From NCBI GenBank assembly GCA_035439485.1, contig DAORKI010000003.1, positions 15,393 to 79,392 of the forward strand: a DNA stretch of 64,000 bases, in the 5' to 3' direction. A model generated the notes under the pieces. That model ran no database searches, was not told the origin of the DNA, and worked only from the letters and a program-made list of their open reading frames with translations. How positions within the stretch are numbered: the first letter of the stretch is position 1; each line of letters opens with the position of its first letter. The stretch comes from CAIKXD01 sp035439485 (lineage in GTDB: Bacteria > Bacteroidota > Bacteroidia > UBA4408). Positions 44,841 through 51,432 of the stretch are shown piece after piece. The position numbers and the translations under genes are program-made.

Positions 44841-45806
44841 ATGAACAAAACTTTGTTGTTTAAATTGCTATTTACAGGCTTGACATGTATTATTCTATCG
44901 AGTGATGCAATGGCACAAGACCCGCAATTCAGCCAGTTTTACGCAAATCCGCTATACTTAAATCCTGCTTTTGCTGGAACTGCTCGCTGCCCTCGAGTTG
45001 TAATGAATTATAGAAATCAATGGCCGGGAATTCCCGGTAACTTTGTTACCTATAGTGCTTCATACGACCAACATATAGATAATATGAATGGGGGTTTGGG
45101 TGTTTTAGTAATGAATGACAGAGCAGGTTTAGGAGCATTAACTACAACTGGTGCAAGCGGTATGTATTCTTATCAATTCCCAGTTAACAGATTTTTTAGT
45201 ATTCGTGCTGGTTTGCAGGCTACTTATTATCAAAAAAAGGTAGATTGGAATAGTTTAACATTTGGCGATCAAATTAGCGACAGAAACGGGTTTATTTATA
45301 AAACTTCTGAAACACCCATTCTTAATAGTCGTGGTGTAGCAGATTTTTCGGCTGGGGTATTGGCTTTTAGCGATAAATTTTTTGGTGGAGTTGCTGTGCA
45401 TCATCTTACACAGCCTTATGAGGGTTTTACCAACGCTGCAAAAAGTCGTTTACCTCGTAAAATTACTGCACATGCCGGAGCAGTGATTCCATTAAGCCAA
45501 TTCAACGATTGGACTATTTCACCCAACGTTATTTATCAGCAACAAGCAAATTTTCAGCAACTTAATTTAGGGCTTTACGTATCAAAAGGACCATTAGTTG
45601 GAGGATTATGGTATAGGAATCAAGATGCCATCATTGCTTTAATTGGTTTTAAAATGGAAAAATTCAAAATTGGATATACATACGATGTTACCATTTCTAA
45701 ATTGAGTAATGCTTCGGCAGGCTCACATGAATTATCAATGATATTTACCTTTAAGTGTAAGGTTAAAAGAAAGAAGTTTAATACAATAAATTGTCCTACA
45801 TTCTAA
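44841..45806 (+). CDS. porP: PorP/SprF family T9SS membrane protein
   Basis: I chose ATG 44841, which gives signal peptide MNKTLLFKLLFTGLTCIILSSDAMAQ; the ATG at 44757 would add 28 unusual residues. The 321-residue mature barrel opens DPQFSQFYANPLYLNPAFAGTARCPRVV and continues NYRNQWPGIPGNFVTYSASYD, the signature of PorP/SprF proteins. PorP/SprF outer-membrane proteins are needed for T9SS cargo or SprB adhesin secretion. It sits divergent from porU and directly before gldJ (41 bp to its ATG), which fits its role. The exact paralogue (PorP or SprF) is not decided by sequence. Confidence 0.88.
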   Translation: MNKTLLFKLLFTGLTCIILSSDAMAQDPQFSQFYANPLYLNPAFAGTARCPRVVMNYRNQWPGIPGNFVTYSASYDQHIDNMNGGLGVLVMNDRAGLGALTTTGASGMYSYQFPVNRFFSIRAGLQATYYQKKVDWNSLTFGDQISDRNGFIYKTSETPILNSRGVADFSAGVLAFSDKFFGGVAVHHLTQPYEGFTNAAKSRLPRKITAHAGAVIPLSQFNDWTISPNVIYQQQANFQQLNLGLYVSKGPLVGGLWYRNQDAIIALIGFKMEKFKIGYTYDVTISKLSNASAGSHELSMIFTFKCKVKRKKFNTINCPTF

Positions 45807-45848
45807 ATATTAATGGAAATTAATTTACGCTCACCATTTACTTATACA

Positions 45849-47453
45849 ATGAAAACAAGCAAAAAATTAATGTTGGCTTTTTCAGCAAGTAGCCTACTTT
45901 TGGCTGCCTCATGTACCAAGCCTACCTCTAATTCAACTGGTTGGGAATACAACAATCCCGATAATGGTGGATTCGAAAAAGTAGCCTATCAAGAACAAGA
46001 AACTGGCCCTGGTTTAGTTCTTATTGAAGGTGGTACTTTTAGCATGGGGCGAGTTGAACAAGATGTTTTGTACGATTGGAACAATCAGCCCAGAAGAGTT
46101 ACTGTTTCTTCATTTTATATGGATGAAACTGAGGTTAGAAATATTGATTGGTTAGAATATTTGTTTTGGACAAGAAACGTTTATGGTACAGATTATTCTG
46201 AGGTGTTAAAAAAAGCGCTACCAGATACCTTAGTTTGGAGAGATCGATTGGCTTTTAATGAACCTTATGTAGAATATTATTTGCGCCATCCAGCTTATCA
46301 TGAATATCCTGTAGTAGGAATTAATTGGCTTCAAGCCACTGATTTTTGTGCGTGGAGAACTGACCGTGTGAACGAATTTATTTTAATTAGAGAGGGTATT
46401 TTGGAGTTTGACCCTAATAATTGGGTTAATGAAAATAATTTCAATACTGATGCTTATCTTGTTGGACAATATGAAGGAACAGTTAAGAAAAATAAAGCTG
46501 ATTTAAATAGCAAAGGTAGCGGTGAAAGAAAGGTAAGAATGGAGGATGGTATTTTATTACCTCGTTACCGACTCCCAACAGAAGCTGAGTGGGAATTTGC
46601 TGCTTATTCATTAATTGGTAACACCATGGATGAAGATGTTGTTAAGCGTAAATTATATCCTTGGAATGGTCATTATGTTAGAAATGACTCAGAAAGAGAT
46701 ATAGGTAAAATGATGGCTAACTTTAAAAGAGGTAGAGGTGATAACATGGGTACAGCAGGAAATCTTAATGATAATGCCGATATTACCGCACCAGTTTTAT
46801 CATATTGGCCTAATGACTATGGTTTATATAACATGGCTGGTAATGTGAGCGAATGGGTAATGGATGTTTATCGCTCAGTGAGTCATGATGATAAATCTGA
46901 TTTTAGAGCATTTAGAGGAAATGTATTCCAAACTAAAATACTAAATGAAGAAGGTGCAGTAGCTGATAAAGATAGCTTAGGACACATTAAATACAGAAAT
47001 GTTGAAGCAGTAACTGATAACTTGGCCGAAAGAAGAAATTACAAACGTGCTGATAATATTAACTATTTAGATGGAGATTTTTCATCTCAAGTAGATGAAG
47101 AAAATTGGAAAAATTTACTTGCAACTGCCGCTGCTGCTGACGAAGGCGGAGGTGGTGAAGGAGGCGAAGCAGCCTCAGAAGGAGGAGGCGCAGAAGCTGC
47201 AGCTGCTGATGGAGAAATTAAACAAGAAGAAAGTAATGGAATGTATTACAACCAAAAAAGTGGCGCCAATGATATTACATCTATGATAAATGATAGAGCG
47301 CATGTTTTAAAAGGTGGTAACTGGCATGATAGAGCTTATTGGATGAATCCAGGTACAAGAAGATTTTTAGATGAAAGACAATCAACTTCTTGGTTAGGCT
47401 TCCGCTGCGCCATGACTCGTGTTGGTAGTCCAGTTGGTTTTAATAGCAAGTAA
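45849..47453 (+). CDS. gldJ: Gliding motility/T9SS lipoprotein GldJ
   Basis: From ATG 45849 the signal ends LLLAASC (lipobox Cys22). The 534-residue lipoprotein has a formylglycine-generating-enzyme-like (FGE-sulfatase) fold: GLVLIEGGTFSMGRV, MDETEVRNIDWLEYL, YPVVGINWLQATDFCAWRT, RLPTEAEWEFAA, MAGNVSEWVMDVYR and LKGGNWHDRAYWMNPGTRRFL. It is catalytically inert in known homologues. GldJ rather than GldK is supported by its position beside porU/porV, as in Flavobacterium, and by the absence of gldLMN. An unusual GC-rich, acidic Ala/Gly/Glu stretch occupies residues 427-455 (47127-47213). A strong terminator follows. Confidence 0.87.
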   Translation: MKTSKKLMLAFSASSLLLAASCTKPTSNSTGWEYNNPDNGGFEKVAYQEQETGPGLVLIEGGTFSMGRVEQDVLYDWNNQPRRVTVSSFYMDETEVRNIDWLEYLFWTRNVYGTDYSEVLKKALPDTLVWRDRLAFNEPYVEYYLRHPAYHEYPVVGINWLQATDFCAWRTDRVNEFILIREGILEFDPNNWVNENNFNTDAYLVGQYEGTVKKNKADLNSKGSGERKVRMEDGILLPRYRLPTEAEWEFAAYSLIGNTMDEDVVKRKLYPWNGHYVRNDSERDIGKMMANFKRGRGDNMGTAGNLNDNADITAPVLSYWPNDYGLYNMAGNVSEWVMDVYRSVSHDDKSDFRAFRGNVFQTKILNEEGAVADKDSLGHIKYRNVEAVTDNLAERRNYKRADNINYLDGDFSSQVDEENWKNLLATAAAADEGGGGEGGEAASEGGGAEAAAADGEIKQEESNGMYYNQKSGANDITSMINDRAHVLKGGNWHDRAYWMNPGTRRFLDERQSTSWLGFRCAMTRVGSPVGFNSK

Positions 47454-47472
47454 TTAAGGAAAAATCACAAAT

Positions 47473-47512
47473 AAAAGCCCTGCTACAAATGATATGTAGC
47501 AGGGCTTTTTTG
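47473..47512 (+). terminator. Rho-independent terminator after gldJ
   Basis: A 15-bp perfect stem AAAAGCCCTGCTACA (47473-47487) and TGTAGCAGGGCTTTT (47495-47509) encloses a 7-nt loop and runs into T's. Confidence 0.9.
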
Positions 47513-47528
47513 TTGATTCACTTTAAAA

Positions 47529-47745
47529 AGTAATACCAATCGTATTTATTTTTTAATCCAACTAATACCTTTACTCTTTATAAATTAGTCCATAAGTATG
47601 TGATATAATGCCGATAGCGTGTCTGTTAATATTCCAATCAGTTGGACTATTACAGAAACCGTATCCATATAAAAATTAAATATGCAATGGTAAATGCCAA
47701 TGTAACTTGAAATTAGGCCAATTAGGCTAGGCCGTATTTAGACTA
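47529..47745 (+). repeat. Degenerate noncoding repeat, copy 1
   Basis: This gene-free stretch contains AATACCAATCGTATTTATT, a central region and GGTAAATGCCAATG followed by TAGGCCAATTAGGCTAGGCC. The same words recur in the same order on the opposite strand in copy 2 at 63760-63955 (TAATACCAAT, then GGTAAATGCCGATG, then GCTAGGCC). It also contains small inverted repeats such as CCAATCAGTTGG. No protein is encoded. It resembles a decayed miniature element. Confidence 0.4.
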
Positions 47746-47769
47746 AATTGAAAGTGTTATCTGTATAAT

Positions 47770-48351
47770 TTACACTTTTATATGTCCCCAATTTTCTCCA
47801 GTTCTTATGCGGTGTAAAGTCATTTCAGAAACACCAAATTGACGTGCTAAAATTTTCAATCTGGTTTTACGGTTAGGGTCTAATAGTTTTTTCTTTAAAA
47901 TTATTACCTGAGCCTCAGTAAGTTTATTTCCTTTTGAATTTCTTCTATGTTCATGCAATTTTTTAAGCATTTCAATTACCAAAGGACTCTTCCTGTTATG
48001 CGCCCTTTGTTCTGCAGTTGTTACCCACTTTAAATTCTTAACAAAATCATTAAGTCTGTTATAATCAAGGTGGATAACGTGCTTGTGTTCTTCGCTAGGC
48101 TTTGGAATAAAATATTCAGCTACTAGCTTTTTCATAAAAATGCTTTTAAATACTCTTTTTCCATTCACATACAATACATACCTGAATAAATTATATCCAT
48201 TGGAAGGGAAAATTTTAATTAATCGTCCAGCCTCCATGCTTTCACTAAAACTTATCACACGGCCATAATTTGAGACAGCGTATTTTAGCCTTAGTTTGTC
48301 CTTAATTTCTATCTCTTTAAATTCCTCACTTGGAAAAAGTCTAAAATTCAT
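47770..48351 (-). CDS. NUMOD4/HNH-type endonuclease-like protein with C-terminal HTH
   Basis: The 193-residue protein starts with a NUMOD4-like segment (EIEIKDKLRLKYAVSNYGRVISF). The HNH core follows: HVIHLDYNRLNDFVKNLKWVT (about residues 91-111), with His, Asp and Asn conserved, although the residue before the second His is Ile rather than the usual Asp/His/Asn. The C-terminal 55 residues contain a helix-turn-helix (ILARQFGVSEMTLHRIRTG). Such proteins are solitary homing-endonuclease relatives common in phages and Bacteroidota genomes. Activity is uncertain. It lies in the accessory patch, next to a noncoding repeat. Confidence 0.8.
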   Translation of the reverse strand: MNFRLFPSEEFKEIEIKDKLRLKYAVSNYGRVISFSESMEAGRLIKIFPSNGYNLFRYVLYVNGKRVFKSIFMKKLVAEYFIPKPSEEHKHVIHLDYNRLNDFVKNLKWVTTAEQRAHNRKSPLVIEMLKKLHEHRRNSKGNKLTEAQVIILKKKLLDPNRKTRLKILARQFGVSEMTLHRIRTGENWGHIKV

Positions 48352-48381
48352 TGTTGGATAATTTATTACAATTCATTAGTT

Positions 48382-48389
48382 CAAATATA
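48382..48389 (-). promoter_or_regulatory. -7 box for the NUMOD4/HNH-like gene
   Basis: TATATTTG on the minus strand matches TAnnTTTG about 30 nt before ATG 48351. Confidence 0.35.
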
Positions 48390-48530
48390 GCTTTTCAATT
48401 TAAGAAAATTAACTCACTTGTCTTCTAATTTTAAGCTTTGATAGCCATTAAATGTAATTTTTATAAGTTTCTGATGTAAAAAAATAAATTTACTAAATAA
48501 TTCTTGTCTTCATTTCAACTGCTCAAAATT

Positions 48531-49175
48531 TTAATCTTTAAACTTTAAATTTGCTTTAAATAGTTCTGTTTGAAGTTTTGGAATACTCGATTTTCCAATT
48601 CCATGTAATGCTAAAATTTGATTTTCGGTAAATTGTGAAAGGATAGTTAATGAATTAATATTGCTATTGATCAAGGCTCTTTTTGCAGGAGCAGATAAGT
48701 GTTGCATAAATGCAACATCATATTTCTTATTTTTTTCACATTCAGGGCAACTAAGACAATCACTCGATTTATAGAATACATGTCCTTGTGTACAAGTTTT
48801 CTTTACTTTTTTAAGCTTGGCTTTTGTTTCGTTTTCATTAACTCTAAATACCACGATTTTGGTGATTAAATCAATGGGTAAAGGCAAGTTCAATGGAAAT
48901 TGAACCGCCCCTTTTGAGTTTTTGTAATTATCAATTTCTTTTTGAAATGCTTTTAATCCACTAGGTGCAGGATAAAATCCGATATGATTTTTATATGCTG
49001 CAAAGTGAACTAGATTACCATAATATTCAAATGTTGGCATGGCATATTTTATTGATTCAACAGCCTTTGGTGCAGCTTTGCGTATTATTGTTCTTATTTG
49101 TAGAAGTAATTTTTGAGTACTCTTAGGAAACAACTCAATATATTCATCTATGTTTGTAAATTGACTACTTTGCAT
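48531..49175 (-). CDS. DUF1801 (YdhG-like) protein fused to zinc ribbon and HhH domain
   Basis: Three parts are visible in 214 residues. Residues 1-120 form a DUF1801/YdhG domain (YIELFPKSTQKLLLQIRTII, KYAMPTFEYYGNLVHFAAYK, HIGFYPAPSG). Residues 128-146 form a zinc-ribbon-like element, CTQGHVFYKSSDCLSCPEC. Residues 155-214 form a helix-hairpin-helix like the RNA polymerase alpha C-terminal domain (LSAPAKRALINSNINSL, ILALHGIGKSSIPKLQ). DUF1801 proteins are frataxin-like folds suspected in iron handling. The HhH part suggests DNA contact. The function of the combination is not known to me. Confidence 0.8.
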   Translation of the reverse strand: MQSSQFTNIDEYIELFPKSTQKLLLQIRTIIRKAAPKAVESIKYAMPTFEYYGNLVHFAAYKNHIGFYPAPSGLKAFQKEIDNYKNSKGAVQFPLNLPLPIDLITKIVVFRVNENETKAKLKKVKKTCTQGHVFYKSSDCLSCPECEKNKKYDVAFMQHLSAPAKRALINSNINSLTILSQFTENQILALHGIGKSSIPKLQTELFKANLKFKD

Positions 49176-49380
49176 AAAGATTTTTGTTAAAGGTTTAATA
49201 AAGTGTAAATGTCGAACTTTTCATTTTTATAAAACTATTGTAACAATTGCTGGCTTTTCGGTGTTAGGGAATAAACCCAGAAGAATAAAGGGAATTATTT
49301 GTCATTGAACACTGTTTTTATCTTATTACTAAGCTCTTTGTTATTGTTTTCTTTTTTTGGATTGTTTGGTCTTGACCCAT

Positions 49381-49659
49381 CTATTTTAACTTTCGAATTA
49401 AAAAATTTAGTTGTGAAATAATTTCTGGAAATATAAACATTGGGCCATATGTAAGTACTGAAAATTCGTGACCATTCATATAGTTCGCTGCAATTAATAA
49501 GTTACTATAAGACCGATGAAAATGGTGAAATATAACTTTCTCACATTTTATAATTTCATCCAAAGAATAGTTTCTGTAACTAGAAGCATAAAATTTATCA
49601 GGTTCATCCACTTCTTTATTGAAGCAAAGGCAAAAACTATTATATTCTGATGAATTGGC
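49381..49659 (-). pseudogene. Probable 5'-truncated remnant of an unknown gene
   Basis: An open frame on the minus strand runs from just after a TAA (about 49660) to a stop at 49381 (roughly 92 codons). It lacks an ATG at its head; the only early start is a GTG at 49611. The peptide looks protein-like (NSFCLCFNKEVDEPDKFYA, then SLDEIIKCEKVIFHHFH, then SVLTYGPMFIFPEIISQL) rather than random. It reads like the C-terminal end of a longer protein whose 5' part is missing. It directly abuts the 3' end of the SRPBCC gene. I recognise no family, and a small real gene starting at the GTG is the alternative. Confidence 0.3.
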
Positions 49660-49667
49660 ATGTTAGG

Positions 49668-50084
49668 TTAATTACTTTCGACATACATTTTAAAATTATT
49701 TAAAATCGCTTGCCAACCTGCTTGTTGCATCTCGAGCGGATTTTCATTCTCAGCTTCAAAAATTTGTTCTATAATTATATCATCGCCAGCTATCTCGAAA
49801 TTAACAACAACAATTCTACCATCCGTTAATATCGATGCTATTTTTTTATGTAAAATAATTTCGGTGTAAACCCATTCAAAGTCAAAACCCATACTTCCAT
49901 CTTTAGCTTCCATCCTACATAAACATTTGCCACCAACTTTAAAATCATTGTTTGCCTTCGGAGTATGCCAATCATCGGATGCAGCATTCCACTTTACCAT
50001 ATGTTGTGAGCCTGTCCAATAATTCCACACTTTAGTAATTGATGCATTTACAGTTGTACCAATTTTAATTTTTGTTTTTTCCAT
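49668..50084 (-). CDS. SRPBCC (AHSA1/START-like) domain protein
   Basis: This 138-residue single-domain protein of the AHA1-like SRPBCC superfamily shows the N-terminal ATVNASITKVWNYWTGSQHMVKW motif (first strand and helix) and DDWHTPKANNDFKVGGKCLCRME. The C-terminal long helix EMQQAGWQAILNNFKMYVES closes the hydrophobic ligand cavity. Such proteins bind small hydrophobic molecules or act in stress responses; the ligand is unknown. It is cytoplasmic and monocistronic, with a -7 box (TAAATTTG) at 50108-50115. Confidence 0.85.
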   Translation of the reverse strand: MEKTKIKIGTTVNASITKVWNYWTGSQHMVKWNAASDDWHTPKANNDFKVGGKCLCRMEAKDGSMGFDFEWVYTEIILHKKIASILTDGRIVVVNFEIAGDDIIIEQIFEAENENPLEMQQAGWQAILNNFKMYVESN

Positions 50085-50107
50085 AATTTTTGTGTCCTTT
50101 TGTTATA

Positions 50108-50115
50108 CAAATTTA
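50108..50115 (-). promoter_or_regulatory. -7 box for the SRPBCC gene
   Basis: TAAATTTG on the minus strand matches TAnnTTTG about 23 nt before ATG 50084. Confidence 0.35.
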
Positions 50116-50185
50116 TAGTTTGTTTGCTCTTCTCAAATAATAATTTGAATAAGCTTGAAAAACCTTTTACATTATAGTTTCAAAA

Positions 50186-50704
50186 ATGACTTTAGATACA
50201 TTATTTAGCGACAAATCAATAACCTCCAAACAAAAAACAGCTCAAATTAACCAATGGCTGTTAGAAGGGATATTACCCATTGATGAGCTTTTGGACTTTG
50301 CAGCAAAATCAAAACATGCTGTTAAAGCAACATGTATAGAAGGCATAGAGCAATCAACCAAAATAAACCAGGGTATTTCTAATGAAACCATGTTTTTGTT
50401 TGTAACAATGCAGCTTTTAGAAAAAGAACCTCGTGTAAAATGGGAGAGCGCCAGAGTAATTGGTAATTGTGCATCACGATTTATAGATTTGTTGCCATTG
50501 GCTATAAAAAACCTAATACTTAACTCCCATCATGAAGGTACGGTCGTACGTTGGAGCACAGCATACGCACTCGGAGAAATAATTAAATTAAATACTAAAA
50601 ATAATTTAACATTAATAAAAACAGTCATGGAAATTATAGAAAAGGAAGAAAAAAACAGTATTAAAAAAATTTATTCTTCCGCTATCAAAAAAGTTACGTT
50701 ATAA
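50186..50704 (+). CDS. HEAT-repeat-like protein of unknown function
   Basis: The 172-residue all-helical protein is without signal peptide. Helical pairs resembling HEAT repeats are visible: LLDFAAKSKHAVKATCIEGIE, LLEKEPRVKWESARVIGNCA and HHEGTVVRWSTAYALGEIIK. The central VRWxxAxxLG pattern is typical of HEAT/armadillo-like scaffolds, which mediate protein contacts. No enzymatic motif is present and the partner is unknown. Confidence 0.65.
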   Translation: MTLDTLFSDKSITSKQKTAQINQWLLEGILPIDELLDFAAKSKHAVKATCIEGIEQSTKINQGISNETMFLFVTMQLLEKEPRVKWESARVIGNCASRFIDLLPLAIKNLILNSHHEGTVVRWSTAYALGEIIKLNTKNNLTLIKTVMEIIEKEEKNSIKKIYSSAIKKVTL

Positions 50705-50819
50705 ATTTTATGTCCCATTTTTCTTCCTATACACAGTATCGGCAACTTTAATGCAAATGCAGCTCTCAATACAAAACACAGTAGGCAAATTGAAGCAAAA
50801 TCAAATCAGAAATATAACT

Positions 50820-51320
50820 ATGAATAAGCTCAAATTGATTTCTTTATACTTTTTATTTCAGTTTTTAACCTTTGAAATAATGGCCCAAAATAATGTTTCC
50901 AATCATGATACCATATGCTATTTTACCACTGCCCAAGGTGAAATAATATGTTTAATGAGTAATATTAAAACAAAATTACTGATATTTAACATGAAAAGCC
51001 CTAATAATAAGCCAGAAACAAGTGTACAATCAACAGTAAAAGATACGATATTTACCTATTCATATTACTTAAGAGGTGGTGCAGCAGCAAATGAAGGCTT
51101 GGAATTAAATTATGTATATTTCAGTTACAAAAATAAAAAGTATATTATTTATGAAATAAGTTATTATGAAGATCAGGATGTTCAGTTTGGTATAAGAATT
51201 ATTGATTCAAAAACGAATGCCCTTATTGAAAAAAAAGCTACAAAAGGTCAAATTAAAGGAACACTTACTGGTTTAAGAGAAAACAATGCTATTAAACATG
51301 GCGAAGAAATATTTGATTAA
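50820..51320 (+). CDS. Secreted protein of unknown function, 166 aa
   Basis: I chose ATG 50820 because it yields a signal peptide (MNKLKLISLYFLFQFLTFEIMAQ); the frame stays open upstream to an ATG at 50751 without recognisable sequence. The mature part (about 143 residues) is beta-rich and includes HDTICYFTTAQGEIICLMS, SYYLRGGAAANEGLELNYVYF and DVQFGIRIIDSK. I do not recognise a family. It is expected in the periplasm, and no sorting domain is present. It lies 115 bp after the HEAT-like gene. Confidence 0.6.
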   Translation: MNKLKLISLYFLFQFLTFEIMAQNNVSNHDTICYFTTAQGEIICLMSNIKTKLLIFNMKSPNNKPETSVQSTVKDTIFTYSYYLRGGAAANEGLELNYVYFSYKNKKYIIYEISYYEDQDVQFGIRIIDSKTNALIEKKATKGQIKGTLTGLRENNAIKHGEEIFD

Positions 51321-51432
51321 ATCAGTATAAAGTAGAGAGTGCTACTGTAATCATTTTGTTTAAAAAATAATCATTAGCATTTCAATTTTAATATATTTGA
51401 AATTCTAACAATGATTATAATTTAGTCAATAC

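Noticed and set aside
47454..50110. Idea that the accessory patch is a defence island
   Set aside because: Only a solitary HNH-like protein is present. There are no restriction-modification, CRISPR, Abi, toxin-antitoxin or other recognisable defence partners.
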